DNA of 64,000 nucleotides from assembly GCA_946894095.1 (NCBI GenBank), contig OX335665.1, positions 4,660,001 through 4,724,000 on the forward strand. Direction: 5' to 3'. Below the pieces are notes generated by a model. The model worked only from the letters and a program-made list of their open reading frames with translations. It did not search any database and had not been told where the DNA came from. Positions 1 through 40,112 of the stretch are shown piece by piece (positions within the stretch are counted from its first letter, which is position 1; each line of letters starts with the position of its first letter). The position numbers and the translations under genes were made by a program. The DNA comes from Incurvaria masculella. Taxonomy: Eukaryota > Arthropoda > Insecta > Lepidoptera > Incurvariidae.

Positions 1-112
1 ATAAAGCGAAGGTCCTGGCATGGTAACTATTTCCTTCGGGAATGTGGTGTTTTGGGATAATATCATAACGGTAGTTGTGTGGTATTAGCTATCCATCTCA
101 GGTTGCATTATT
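1..112 (+). mobile_element. SINE body/tail fragment (SINE-A)
   Basis: Reads as the 3' part of the commonest SINE in the window (SINE-A): the phrases for 'ggtcctggcatgg', 'ccttcgggaatgtggtg' and a closing 'tcaggttgcat' recur in the same order at 20.1, 32.3, 35.8 and 51.0 kb. The 5' head lies outside the window. Confidence 0.7.
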
Positions 113-591
113 TTATTAGATTTTAGCGTGCAAATTTTACGCTAAAATCTAAACACATTGTACCGTATGTCATTTGTGTTGTCTATAGCAATTTATAAAA
201 TTTCGTCTCAGTCAAAACATGGAACTTGGGAAATGTTTCGAGCGATGATTTACTACTATGCCTAACAGCGAAAGTAGCAACGACCCTGACGTCCATGGTT
301 AGCGCAAAGAGGCGCTGTGGCTGGACGCATGATCGCTCGAACACTGGCTTACACCATTCTCTATTAGGGACACCATTTTTTTGTCGGCCGATTGATTTTC
401 TAATTTTCTAACCTTAACTTAAATATATTTTCACATTAGTGAAAGATTATGATCCTCATTTAAAAATGTATGCCTAAAGATGATTTAAAAAAGGGAGGTA
501 GTAGTGTGAAACTAGTTATTTACCTGACAAGTTGTTCACCAGACGGCAAGGTTACACTGAGCTACCGAGAGGCAGACGAAATGTATTTTTT

Positions 592-895
592 AAAAACCGG
601 TCAAGTGCGAGTCGGACTCTCACACGCCGGGTTCTGCACCATCGCACAAGATTTAACACAAAAATATCACGTTTTTTGTATGGGGGCCCCCTTTAATTTT
701 TAATATTATTAAATTTTACTTGTTTGATGTTATAGTGGTAAAATAAATACACACTCTTTGATAATTTCAGCTGCCTACCTTTTACGGTTCATGAGATACA
801 GCCCTGTGACAGACGGACGAACAGACAGATGGACGGACAGCGGAGTCTTAGTAATAGGGTTCCGTTGGCACCCTTTGGGTACGGGATCCTAAAAA
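592..895 (+). mobile_element. Lepidopteran SINE-like repeat (SINE-B)
   Basis: Begins AAAACCGGTCAAGTGCGAG and ends in a variant of GGGTACGGAACCCTAAAAA, with an internal GACGGAC-rich segment. At least eight further copies occur in both orientations (5.7, 9.5, 11.0, 35.4, 36.0, 37.5, 41.9 and 42.3 kb). The family resembles repeats that I know to be widespread in Lepidoptera; no protein is encoded. Confidence 0.75.
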
Positions 896-1367
896 TTACT
901 TGTAATTAGTATTACGAAATAAGTGATAGTATTTTTGAAGAGTGATGTAATTCGACCTTATTAAGTGTATATCAGAATACCAGAATGCCAATCAAATCTT
1001 TACAGATTAGCATTCAGGTCGTTCAGGCGTAAATTTTTAAATGCAATATAATGAAGAGCACACGCAATTCAAATCAATTACGAATGGTAGTATCATGACA
1101 ATGTCGGGTAGATAGACTTATTGAAACATCATCGAAGAATCTTATATCCAACCTAGCTAGACTAGAGGTCGCAGGCCGGATCATTATAATAAGAAAGCCA
1201 CATGCGGCCATAGGCCGTAGCTTTGACATAAGGTGACCTAAAATGTCTTTAATGTAGAAAAATAATCGCACGCAATACTGCGCTGTCAGCCCTTGCAAAT
1301 ACAGATAATTTCTCCAAGCACAAGTGTTAAGTAAGGATATACTATGAATCGTACAAATTTGACAAAT
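896..1367. other. Intergenic stretch, nothing recognised
   Basis: A+T-rich sequence between a SINE-B copy and the fold-back element. No splice-flanked reading frame or recognisable repeat was seen. Confidence 0.5.
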
Positions 1368-3894
1368 GGGACATTTCACGTGAAGCGGACAGGGAAAAAA
1401 AGTGAGGTTCTGAAAATCGACCACATTCGGCCCATTTGTACTTCTAGTAGGTATGAATGTGTACGCAAAATATTTTTTTTGTATAGTGTATATTTACCAA
1501 GTTATAGGTTTCAAAAGAATTGTCGTTGATTGGTACTACAATTTTTCGAAAGTAATTTTTCGAATATAACAAATCTACTATAAAATATTTTACATAGCGA
1601 TACATATTAAAAATATACTGTTCTTTTTGACAGTAAAAAAAATTTAAAAAATTACAAAAAAAATAATGGCCAAAACCGGAAGTAAACTTTTCAAACCAGA
1701 ATTACAGTCACTTCGACCAATTTTTTTTAATTTTTTTTTCTTTCAAAATATAGCTTAAATGATAATGAAAGTACACTAGAAAATTTAAAATGGGATCTCT
1801 ATTAGTTTAGGAGATACGTTGAATAATATACACCCGCGTCGCAAGGGGCATCATATGTAGCGCTTGCAAGGTTGAGCAGTTTGCGCGATATTGCAACTTT
1901 ATTAATATTTTATATCGTTTTAGCGTATATTTAACCTCATTTAATGATATGAAATAATTTTTATTAATATAATATAATATAAATATAACTACATAGTACA
2001 AATATAAGTTAATAATATATTATAAAGAAAAAACGTTTTTGGAGCAGTAGAAAAGTTTTATTATTTGCGAAACGTGACTAATAGCGCCATCTGTTAGTAA
2101 CGTGTAGTACTTTTTTGTCTCAGATAGAGTCAAACCTATCTACAAGAAAGAGATAGAAGTATGACGCCTAGCGGTTTCGTAACTTAAACTTTAGTGTTGC
2201 TTTAACCGCTCAGCGACCTGTGCACGTTTTAATCTGTGACAGTTGTTATTTTTAATGGCGCCGTACGGTGATCGATGTTTTAACCCATTTCACTTGGTAC
2301 TTCATCGAAAATTTAAAAATTTAAGGAAAATATCTTAATGTTTAGCTCAAAAGTGGAGTTTTTTACAAGATCTTTACGTATATACCTCCTGCAGGAAACG
2401 ACTTTTGACTGAATCTCCTCCGTGAAATGGGTTAAAACATCGATCACCGTACGGCGCCATTAAGGTGGCCCAACCCGGCGGCCTCAACTCATTTGCAGGC
2501 ACGGTACAAAACCGTGCTGTTGCGCTCTGGGACCTTCTCTGTTTCCAAGAATAAGACAGGCTCCGTGATGAGGAAGATGCAACATGTCCACAAAAAAGAC
2601 AATGTGCATAGTGTATGATTTGGTAAGATTTACGAAAATTTTAATTTCAAAACGACTTATAGCTAAAAGTAAACCACGACCGCTGTAGTCAAAAATCTAA
2701 CAAAAACCAAATAGATTATAAATCTTGATTAAATAAGCTATGTCTGATGACTAATCTTATTAAGATGTTTTCACTTTATCATTGCGTAATCCACCTCCAA
2801 AGTTATTGTATAAAACGCGCGAAAAATCCGAACTTTCGGACGTTATAACTTGGAAACCAAACACAATTTTACAATGCCAATGGTCATCAGACATCTAGTT
2901 CAACCAAATAGAGCTATTTTGAGCAATGTTTTGGATCTCTGACAAGAAATATAGGAGTGATCTTCTTTCCCCTTTTGTATGGGGAGCTGAGCGGGTTGGG
3001 CCACCTTAATAATAACAACTGTCACAGATTAAAACGTGCACAAGTCGCTGAGCGGTTAAAGCAACACTAAAGTTTAAGTTACGAAACCGCTAGGCGTCAT
3101 ACTTCTATCTCTTTCTTGTAGATAGGTTTGACTCTATCTGAGACAAAAAAGTACTACACGTTACTAACAGATGGCGCTATTAGTCACGTTTCGCAAATAA
3201 TAAAACTTTTCTACTGCTCCAAAAACGTTTTTTCTTTATAATATATTATTAACTTATATTTGTACTATGCAGTTATATTTATATTATATTATATTAATAA
3301 AAAATATTTCATATCATTAAATGAGGTTAAATATACGCTAAAACGATATAAAATATTAATAAAGTTGCAATATCGCGCAAACTGCTCAACCTTGCAAGCG
3401 CTACATATGATGCCCCTTGCAACGCGGGTGTATATTATTCAACGTATCTCCTAAACCAAAAGAGATCCCATTTTAAATTTTCTAGTGTACTTTCATTATC
3501 ATTTAAGCTATATTTTGAAAGAAAAAAAAATTAAAAAAAATTGGTCGAAGTGACTGTAATTCTGGTTTGAAAAGTTTACTTCCGGTTTTGGCCATTAATT
3601 TTTTTGTAATTTTTTAATTTTTTTTTACTGTCAAAAAGAACAGTATATTTTTAATATGTATCGCTATGTAAAATATTTTATAGTAGATTGGTTATATTCG
3701 AAAAATTACTTTCGAAAAATTGTAGTACCAATCAACGACAATTCTTTTGAAACCTATAACTTGGTAAATATACACTACACAAAAAAAATATTTTGCGTAC
3801 ACATTCATACCTGCTAGAAGTACAAATGGGCCCAATGTGGTCGATTTTCAGAACCTCACTTTTTTTTCCCTGTCCGCTTCACGTGAAATGTCCC
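1368..3894. mobile_element. Fold-back element with about 0.93 kb inverted arms
   Basis: The left arm (1368-2293) is repeated in inverse orientation as the right arm (2422-3894), beginning GGGACATTTCACGTGAAG and ending with its complement. A loop of about 128 nt separates the arms. The right arm is interrupted at a TTAA by a 550-bp MITE (2460-3009). Arm-to-arm differences are few, so the element is young. AAAT on both flanks may be a 4-bp target duplication. Matching 64-residue frames on both arms are simply the two mirror copies of non-coding sequence. Confidence 0.8.
2460..3009 (+). mobile_element. TTAA-flanked MITE, family M1 (copy 1)
   Basis: TTAA on both sides encloses inverted termini GGTGGCCCAACCCG / CGGGTTGGGCCACC. 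Length including both TTAA is 550 bp, the same as the copies at 7.0, 57.6 and 61.2 kb. Target choice resembles piggyBac-type elements, but the termini do not begin CCC, so the superfamily is uncertain. It sits inside the right arm of the fold-back element. Confidence 0.85.
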
Positions 3895-5551
<1,657 letters not shown>

Positions 5552-5674
5552 ATGCTGGCACTCCGAGCACCCAATAAGATGCAACGATTTTTAAGTGGAG
5601 TATCTTTAGGCATTGAGGCCCTTAGCCTGAATACTTCACTCATGCGAAACATCGGTCGACTGACATGTTTAAAT
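5552..5674 (+). CDS. YME1L: Candidate first coding exon of YME1L
   Basis: ATG at 5552 begins MLALRAPNKMQRFLSGVS and stays open for 41 codons rich in Arg/Lys, Leu and Ser with few acids, as expected of a mitochondrial presequence. A GTGGGT after 5674 would splice in phase 0 to the exon at 8187, which needs phase 0. The donor is mediocre and a stronger-looking GT four bases later is out of phase, so an additional exon or another start is possible. Assignment is inference. Confidence 0.35.
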
Positions 5675-5715
5675 GTGGGTAATAGCGTACGAAAATGTGT
5701 TAGACCGAGTTATTG

Positions 5716-5888
5716 GGTGCCCTATTACTAGTTCTCCGCTTTTCGTCCGTTTGTTAGCCTGAAATTTTCACACAACGTCATTGCAACAAACAAATAAAAA
5801 TTAAATAAAAATATAAGAAACGTGTCTGTTTTTAGTTAAATCTTGTACGATGGTACGGAACCCCTTCGTGTGCAAGTCCGACTCACAA
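5716..5888 (-). mobile_element. SINE-B fragment
   Basis: Inverse-orientation remnant: 'ccctattacta' near the start and 'gatggtacggaaccccttcg' near the end are the complement of SINE-B. Internally shortened and diverged. Confidence 0.65.
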
Positions 5889-6689
5889 TTGGGAGTCGGA
5901 GTTCTCAAGTTATACACACTACAATTTCAGAGTTAATATCTTGGTATTATAGCTTTATTATTAAATCTCCGGTGCCACCGCTTCTTTCCAAAAAAGTTTG
6001 GCGAAAGCTAAATTCAAACTTAATCATACTTGGCCAGTCCAAGTCTGATTCAGTTTTGACGTTCCTGCAATCATATTCTGTGATGTTGCAAAATTTTTGT
6101 GATCGCCCTGCCGAGGCAGCCACTCAACCAGAAGAAAATATGTCAAAATCGTTATTTTTTTTTAAATATATTTTTATAAATACGCCATATAGCCAGATCA
6201 TTAAAGCACCTCAAGAATATGTAAACATGTTAACGTGAAAATATAATGGTTCGTAAATATTTACCTTTCCATGAGGAAAATAACACGAAGAAACGAAACA
6301 CTTGAACGCATCCAACTAGTGTCAATGTCATTTTCTCATACAAAAAAAAAACACTCTGCGCCATTTTCGCCGTAACAGTTGACGCAAGAACCTGTACTTT
6401 TCAAGAAAAAAATTGGTAAAGTTATTGCAATAAAGCCGCTCGGATCTCGGTAGCCGCCTCATGCCGCGATGTTGTCGCTTCAGGCTCTCAACCCTCAAAC
6501 CCAGGTACGTGCTGATCGGAACATGATCGACCTCTGGTTTGACAGAAGGATAACCTTTGTTGCAACAACTGATCTTGCTGTGTTGTGTTTTGTTGTCGCT
6601 GTTTGGGATATGTGCCAGCTCTCATCTAGCATACAAGATATGGGAGTAATTTCAAGGCTCATAACTTTGCATGACGCAATATAACTTTT

Positions 6690-6900
6690 TTTTAAATGGA
6701 ATCTGATGGCTAATACCACACTAGAGCCGTTTTGATGTATTGGCCGAATACACCACATTACCGAAGGAATGAGGTGCCATGCCAGGACCTTCCCTTTATG
6801 AGCACGGCTGCATTGAACCATAGTTTCATCCAATGCGGTACTTCCAACCCGGATTGGTTTAACCTTACCACCTAGTAGGGGAAGGGGAACTACAATTTTA
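6690..6900 (-). mobile_element. SINE-A fragment
   Basis: Shares 'gaatgaggtgccatgccagg', 'tttatgagcacggctgcatt' and 'cacctagtagggg' with the complete copies at 32.3 and 51.0 kb, in the same order. Parts of the middle and the tRNA-like head are missing. Confidence 0.7.
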
Positions 6901-7019
6901 CATTCGTCAAATTAAGGCAAATTTCAAATCTAAAAAAAATCTGTCAATGCCAATCATATCCTGCCAGAGTTCCAGAAAATTAGAACTGAAAAAAAAAATT
7001 TGCTTGCCTAGACTGTATG

Positions 7020-7569
7020 TTAAGGTGGCCCAACCCGCTCATCTCCCCATACAAAAGGGGAAAGAAGATCACGCCTATATTTCTTGTCAGAGATCCAAAA
7101 TTTTGCTCAAATAGGCTTTATTTGATTGAAGTAGATGTCTGATGACAATTGGCATTGTAAAATTGTGTTTGGTTTCCAAGTTATGACGTCCGAAAGTTCG
7201 GATTTTTCGCGCGTTTTATACAATAACTTTGGAGGTGGATTACGCAATGATAAAGTAAGAACATCTTAAAAAGATTAGTCATCAGACATAGCTTATTTAA
7301 TCAAGATTTATAATATATTTGGTTTTTGTTCGATTTTTTACTACAGCGGTCGTGGTTTACTTTTAGCTATAAGTCGTTTTGAAATTAAAATTTTTGTAAA
7401 TCTTACCAAATCATACACTATGCACATTGTCTTTTTTGTAGATATGTTGCATCTTCATCATCACGGAGCCTGTCTTATTCTTTGAAACAGAGAAGGTCCC
7501 AGAGCGCAACAGCACGGTTTTGTACCGTGCCCGCGAATGAGTTAGGCCCGCCGGGTTGGGCCACCTTAA
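7020..7569 (-). mobile_element. TTAA-flanked MITE, family M1 (copy 2)
   Basis: Same termini and same 550-bp length as the copy at 2460, but inverted: it begins with the CCCGCTC side and ends with the GGCGG side. TTAA at both ends. Confidence 0.85.
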
Positions 7570-7661
7570 ATTTGAATGTTTACAAATCGAATGATTTTAT
7601 TTTTTAAGATGACTCAAATTGTTAGGAAAGCCCAGGTTAAACGAGTTTAGTGAAATTGTAT

Positions 7662-8050
7662 GTTTTTTTTTTTTTTATTTGACTGGACATGATGGCTAAA
7701 ATACCACACCTTCTGTCATGGTATTAGCCCAACACACCACATGGGAATTAGGTGCCATGCCAGGACCTTCCTTATATTGCACGGCTACATTGAACTGGAT
7801 GGAAAACACGGACAATTTTTTCATTGCCGCTTCGACCATCGTTCATTCAATGCGATGGTACCAACCCGGGCGGGATTAACCCTATCACCTAGTAAGTAAG
7901 GAAGGGGACCTACAGTTTAATGTGGAATCCGAACCACGGCCAGCCTCTCTCAACGGTCGAATGGTCACCCATCCAAGACCAGACCGGAGCCAGCGTTGCT
8001 TAACTTCGGAGAGCGATCGCCGAAGTGTCGCGCCACTGGGCCACTGAGGC
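7662..8050 (-). mobile_element. SINE-A body with a 5S rRNA-derived head
   Basis: On the minus strand the element starts with GCCTCAGTGGCCCAGTGGCG, followed by CCGAAGTTAAGCAACGCTGG (about 7990-8009) and TTGGATGGGTGACCATTCG (about 7970-7986). Those two blocks match, in order and spacing, the internal control region of 5S rRNA. The rest is the usual SINE-A body ending in a poly-T run on the plus strand (poly-A on its own strand). Other SINE-A copies here carry a tRNA-like head instead. It lies just before YME1L exon 8187. Confidence 0.7.
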
Positions 8051-8186
8051 TGACAACTGTATGTTTTTTCAAGCTGCCATTGGCTCTGAAACCACTATAC
8101 TCATAAAGTCTCAATGAATCCTCGATACTCGGTCAGGGCTTACCAAAAGATAAAATGAAGTAATGCAGACTTTTTCTTGATTTCAG

Positions 8187-35020
<26,834 letters not shown>

Positions 35021-35060
35021 CCACCCAACAAGGTAACTAGAGCTGACATCCGTCCTGAAG

Positions 35061-35220
35061 GTACGAGACCCTGGACGCGGACGACATCAGAGCGATCATG
35101 AGCGGCGACAGGCTGCGGGCGGAGAGCGCGTCCAGCAAGCCGCAGAAGGAGAAGGAGCCGCTGATTCCGGCGAGCCCGGCGGCGCTGCTCGGCGGGGCGC
35201 TGGCCGCGCAGCCCGCGTAG
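35061..35220 (+). pseudogene. Intact tandem copy of the YME1L terminal exon
   Basis: Repeats 34861-35020 at an offset of exactly 200 bp with a few base changes (Lys to Arg twice, Thr to Ile, Pro to Leu), preserving frame and TAG. It is preceded by CTGAAG with no pyrimidine tract, so it may be an alternative last exon or simply part of the 3' UTR or intron. Labelled pseudogene for want of a better class; it is not disrupted. Confidence 0.7.
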
Positions 35221-35369
35221 CCACCCAACAAGGTAACTTTTTTTTTTACGCGGGGATCAGAATACCTGTGGAACACTGGAAGGCAGGAAGTTACAGTTTC
35301 AGGTACTGAATCGGATAGGCTAGATATTTTTCAAAATTCGAACAAATTCCAAACTTTTTTTTATTTACA

Positions 35370-35665
35370 GGGTTTCGTACCAAAAGCGTGCCAACGGACC
35401 CCTATTACTTAGCCTCCGCTGTTCGTCTGTCCGTCCATCTGTCACAGGGATGTATCTCATGAACCGTAATGGCTAGGCAGCTGAAGTTTTTAGAGTGCGT
35501 ATTTATTTTGCCGCTATAACATTAACAGGTAACATTTAATAATGATAAAAATTAAAGGGGATGAAAAAAATACAAAAAGATGATAATTTTTTCAATCTTG
35601 TACGATGGTACGGAAACCTTCGTGCGAGCCTTCGTGTGTGAGTCCGACTCGTACTTGGCATGTTT
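35370..35665 (-). mobile_element. SINE-B copy
   Basis: Inverse: starts CAGGGTTTCGTACCAAAAG and ends GTACTTGGCATGTTTTT. Moderately diverged. Confidence 0.7.
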
Positions 35666-35739
35666 TTTTTTATATCTAATAGCTGCAGTTTCTAATACAG
35701 AGAACGGACAAAATAGGCGTGCCCTTAGTGTCCGTGTTT

Positions 35740-35877
35740 TCCATCCAGTTCAGTTTAGCCGTGCTCTAGAGGGAATGCCCTGGCATGGCACCTAATTCCT
35801 TCGGGAATGTGGTGTATTGGGCTAATATCATGACAGTAGGTGTGGTATTAGCCACCCATGTCAGGTTGCATAAAACA
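35740..35877 (+). mobile_element. SINE-A 3' half
   Basis: Runs from 'tttccatccagttcag' to 'tcaggttgcataaaa', matching the reverse complement of the 51.0 kb copy. Confidence 0.7.
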
Positions 35878-36035
35878 GTTAATTAAAAAATATTTTACAC
35901 TAGATGTGATATTAGCAATTTTTTTACTTTAACATAAAAACCTCACCATAGAGATTATAAGGCTTTTTCTTGTAACATTTTCTTTTTTTGTAACACAAAC
36001 CTAGTTTCTGTGTGGTGTATTAAGCGGATATCATA

Positions 36036-36512
36036 AAAAACCGTCGAAGTGCGAGTCGGACTCGCACACGAAGGGTTCCGTACCATCTTACAAGATTTAC
36101 CATACAATAATCACTTTTTTGTATGGGGCCCCCTTTATTTTTTGTATTTTTTTTATTTTACCTTATTTATTTATTTTATATTAGACAGGCAGCCTAGGCT
36201 GATGTGTCTAAATCGAGTACATAGTTCATTGATATATTAACATATTTTTTTTTTTCACTTAATCGGTTTCAGTTCACTTAGTTACTTATTTTAAAAATGT
36301 ATTTATTTGAATAAGCGTCCAAACGATTCTTAAATTGATTAGTGTTGTTTATAGCGGCAAAATAAATACACACTCTGCAAATTTCAGCCGCCTATCTATT
36401 ACGGTTCATGAGATACAGCTCTGTGGCAGACGGACGGACGGACGGACGGACGGACAGCGGAGGATTAGTAATAGGGTTCCGTTGGCACCCTTTGGGTACG
36501 GAACTCTAAAAA
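36036..36512 (+). mobile_element. SINE-B copy with internal A+T-rich expansion
   Basis: Starts AAAAAACCGTCGAAGTGCGAG and ends GGTACGGAACTCTAAAAA. About 150-200 bp of unrelated A+T-rich sequence separates the two halves (about 36,150-36,345). Confidence 0.7.
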
Positions 36513-36608
36513 TGTACACTATAAATGTATCAAAAAATATTCTTGAAAATTGTGACCCAAAACGGTCACAATTTGTTTTCATATTTAATGTAACGATTTG
36601 TTTCACAG

Positions 36609-36775
36609 GTGTTCCATCGATGGTGATGCGTGTCCGACGGCGACGGAGGGACCTCAACTGGTACGGCGAACCAGGCATCGTACAAAAACAGCAAAATTGA
36701 TTAGAGCAGAGCCAGTGTAAAAAAATGTACAGTCAAAAAGTTTATAGCAAGCAATAAAGATATGTTATGGGTATT
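36609..36775 (+). other. YME1L: Candidate YME1L 3' UTR exon and poly(A) site
   Basis: TTTCACAG ends at 36608 and the segment reaches AATAAA at 36753-36758. It would receive the donor after the stop codon (CAACAAG then GTAACT). Inference from splice and poly(A) signals; there is no transcript evidence. Confidence 0.4.
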
Positions 36776-37000
36776 TGCTATATTTGTTACAAAAGATCTA
36801 TACAGAGTGTCATAATGGCCAATACATTAAATTTGGGAAATTATAATTGGGATTCAAACAAACAAAAAAGTTCAAAGCAATAAAGATATGTTATGGGTAT
36901 TTGCTATATTTGTTACAAAAGATCTATACAGGGTTTCGTAATGGCCAGTACATTAAATTTGGGAAATTATAATTGGGATTGAAACAAACAAAAAAGTTCA
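36751..37000 (+). repeat. 126-bp tandem duplication covering AATAAA
   Basis: GCAATAAAGATATGTTATGG recurs at 36751 and 36877, and the copies continue in parallel to the AAAAAAGTTCAA end. A few substitutions only. The putative poly(A) signal is therefore present twice. Confidence 0.9.
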
Positions 37001-37044
37001 ATCTAATGTTCCGTAAGAACGTGGGAACGCTGTATGTGCTTGGA

Positions 37045-37170
37045 CATGGATGGCTAATATCATACCTACTAAGATACTACACCATCTAGGACACCTACTA
37101 GGTTACTACACCATCTAGGTTCCATGTCCAAGACCTTATGCACGGGTACAACATCGCGTCAATGTATATC
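37045..37170 (-). mobile_element. SINE-A fragment with internal duplication
   Basis: Starts GGACATGGATGGCTAAT; then a short direct repeat of ACTACACCATCTAGG, then 'gttccatgtccaagacctta'. Strongly altered copy. Confidence 0.5.
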
Positions 37171-37506
37171 ACGTAACTAGACAATTTAGAGAAATGTTTA
37201 CTAACTTTTTTGTCTCGGAAAAACATGAGGATTATGCTCGCGAAATTAATGTTACGCCGTTACGACACCCTGTAGATAGCTTACTCTTGTGGAAATGCTT
37301 ATGTAATTGGACAGCCCCTTAGTGTAAATTGAGTAAACACTTGATGGAAAACTCAGGAAACAATAAAAAAATATAAAATAGTATTAATACTTGCTATTAT
37401 TTAAATTTGATTTGAGGCCTTGCAAACACATCACAGCATTGCTGGATGTGTTTGCACTTTGCATGTTTCCTTCTCTTTCTTCTTAAATCTCTTTAAAACC
37501 ATTTCT

Positions 37507-37832
37507 AAAAAAACCGGCCAAGTGCGAGTCGGACTCGTACACGAAGGGTTCCGTACCATCGTACAAGATTTAACCCAAAAATCACGATTTATGTATTTTA
37601 TTTTATATAAATATATTTATTTAATTTATATTATTTTAATATGTTACCTATTTGTTGTTATAGCGGCAAAATAAATACACACTCTGTGAAAATTTCAGCT
37701 GCCTACCTATTACGGTTCATGAGATGCATCCCTGTGACAGACAGACAGACGGATGGACGGACGGACGGACGGACAGTGGAGGGTTAGTAATAGGGTTCCG
37801 TTTTCACCCCTTGGGTACGGAACCCTAAAAAC
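37507..37832 (+). mobile_element. SINE-B copy
   Basis: AAAAACCGGCCAAGTGCGAG to GGTACGGAACCCTAAAAA, with all internal blocks including 'ctgcctacctattacggttc'. One of the best-preserved copies. Confidence 0.85.
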
Positions 37833-38025
37833 TGTAGCAATCAATTTTAGATTTACATTTTAGAAGTAAAGGTGTCCCAGGCGGGGCAGATAACTTGTGT
37901 CTGCGCAGATATATGTCGATATCGCTCTTCATAGAAATCAATGGACTACCACACAAGGCGCAGATTATATATTTTGGATCTGCAAGCATCGGCAGTCCAA
38001 ACCGCCAAATCAACGACATTCATTG

Positions 38026-38341
38026 TTAACCCTTTCACCGCCAAGGTTTTTTGGCATAATCCTTCTCAATACGCCACACTACAATTATTTCGATAATATG
38101 CAGTCTTGAATTGTTGTTTGTTTTTTTGCAAATAGTGTGTTTCCAATGTTGAAACAGTAGAAACCTAATGAACGCTAGTATGTACTGTGCAATTATGTAA
38201 ATAAAACACATTATTTCGCAATCAGTAAAGTTTTATAAATGTTTGTAGTGGAGTAGTTTTCTGTCGGATATATCCGACGATGGCGCCTGCAGAATGCCTT
38301 GCTCTGGCGGACATATACGTTCCTGGCGGGGAAAGGGTTAA
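38026..38341. mobile_element. piggyBac-like MITE
   Basis: TTAA at both ends; termini CCCTTTCACCGCCA and TGGCGGGGAAAGGG are inverted repeats. TTAA targets with CCC-GGG ends are the hallmark of piggyBac elements. 316 bp including both TTAA, no coding capacity. Confidence 0.75.
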
Positions 38342-38840
38342 TTTAGTGACTCCGATGAATAGCATGGTTATTTAAATAAATTTGGAAAACTGTGATTACC
38401 TAAATATGTGGTCTGAGACATAGATTAAAAAAAAATCCAAAAAAGATTATTGCCACTAAACTAAGTGACATTGATTTTAAATTCGATTTTTACAAGAACT
38501 GGAATAAGCTGGCCGCTCACCCAGAAGCACACTTGACGTTGAGTTTCGGAACACCCACATGCCACACCGCACCTTTCATACGTCTCTAAGGTTGAATGTT
38601 AGAGAATGCCTCATGGCATTAATTCCGCCTTTTTGTAAACCATATTGGCTTGCAAATAAAGATTTTTTTTATTTCATTTCAGTGGCATATGAAATTGTTC
38701 TTTTTCGCTTATGTGCTAGGCAATTTAAAGAGGCGATTATGTTGAATTTCTGGTAAATTCATGCTGGTAAACATGTCCGTAAATGCTCATATTAGTGTAG
38801 GAAGTAGGTAAAATTATAGCAATATGTATGTATCACTTCA

Positions 38841-39246
38841 TCACTACATAGTATAAAACAAAGTCGCTTTCTCTGTCCCTATATCCCTATGTATGCTTAA
38901 ATCTTTAAAACTACGCAACGGATTTTGATGCGGTTTTTTTGAATAGATAGAGTGATTGAAAAGGAAGGCTTATATATATAATAATATCCATTAAATAGTG
39001 GAGAAATACTGTTATTTTTGAGGTTTCTAATGTGATGTTGTAAATAATTATTTTTTTTCCGCTTATATTGCAAACGCTGGCTGAACCTTACGAGATTTTT
39101 TCATTCATTCCTACGATATTGATGCAATTTGGTAGATGGATACATTGTCCTGGACCAGCCTTTTGGACCAGCTCTTTGGGCAACCTTTTATCCATGAAAT
39201 AATTCATCCCGACATTAACCCGAGCGGAGCCGGGTACCGCAGCTAG
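38841..39246 (+). mobile_element. Small non-autonomous Helitron
   Basis: Starts TCACTACATAGTATAAAAC and ends with a GC-rich stem CCCGAGCGGAGCCGGG followed by GTACCGCAGCTAG. The TC start, hairpin plus CTAG end, and insertion between A (38840) and T (39247) are all Helitron features. The start sequence resembles Helitrons that I know to be abundant in butterflies and moths. Confidence 0.85.
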
Positions 39247-40112
39247 TTATAAATAAAAGGATCTATGGAGAGCATGAGAAAATGTGTATTTCCTATCCTG
39301 CCAACATGCTATTTTTTTGTGTCCAAAAATGATTTTGGAAGTTAAGTTTCACCATTTGGGAAAATTTGCAAAAACTGACTTGCCAAAAAATCCATATACT
39401 CATCGAACCTACTCACAATATTTCACGAAAATCGGTTGAGAAATGCGACCTGTAGAGGACAGCCGGAGAGGCGGACACCCGGGCACCGGACAGACATACG
39501 AAAGCAGTTTTGCCCAAGCTGAATCGGAAAGCCCGATCGTGCTTCGCTTCCTAAAAAAGTATATTTTATGAAAAGTATACATTTGTAAAACTATATGTAG
39601 TATAATTTATTTTATAAGGATTGTTGATGCTGGGTAACTGTTAAAAAAAATTAAACAAAATTTTTTTTCCTCCAAATTTTATTCCATATAAAAGTTACAA
39701 TATTTTAACCCGGTTACGTAACAATAAACATGGCGACACAAAAACAAGTTTAGCCCCAACATACACAATTAAAAAAACTTAACTGGATGAGTATACATTT
39801 AGGCAGCTCGTGCATGAATAAAGCAATGTTTGACCTTAATCAGAGGATGTGACGATTAATAATGTATGAATATATGAATGTAGCGTTAATGTTAACACAA
39901 AATTTTGGTGAAAAAATTGTTCCGATTTCTTATCAAAATATTAATATAGCAGCAATGAAATGAACACAGATATTTAAGCATGTTCATCGCTGAACTTCTT
40001 AATGCGAACTGGGTAATATGCACTAATCAGAATCTCCATGAGATATTGTTATGAGCTTCAGTATAATGACTGATAAAAAACTGGTACATATAAGATTATC
40101 AACCCTATTACC
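39247..40112. other. Intergenic stretch between YME1L and the BTB gene
   Basis: 39,250-39,560 has a repeat-like look ('tttcacgaaaatcggttgag', 'gcccgatcgtgcttcgcttc') but no second full copy is in the window. The rest is A+T-rich; 3' UTR of the minus-strand gene may extend here. Confidence 0.4.

Noticed and set aside
1807..3454. Two identical 64-residue frames (MYYVVIFILYYINKN...) on opposite strands
   Set aside because: They are the mirror copies in the fold-back arms, A+T-rich and without any homology I can see.
7970..8050. 5S rRNA gene
   Set aside because: Only the internal blocks match, flanked by unrelated sequence and fused to the SINE body.
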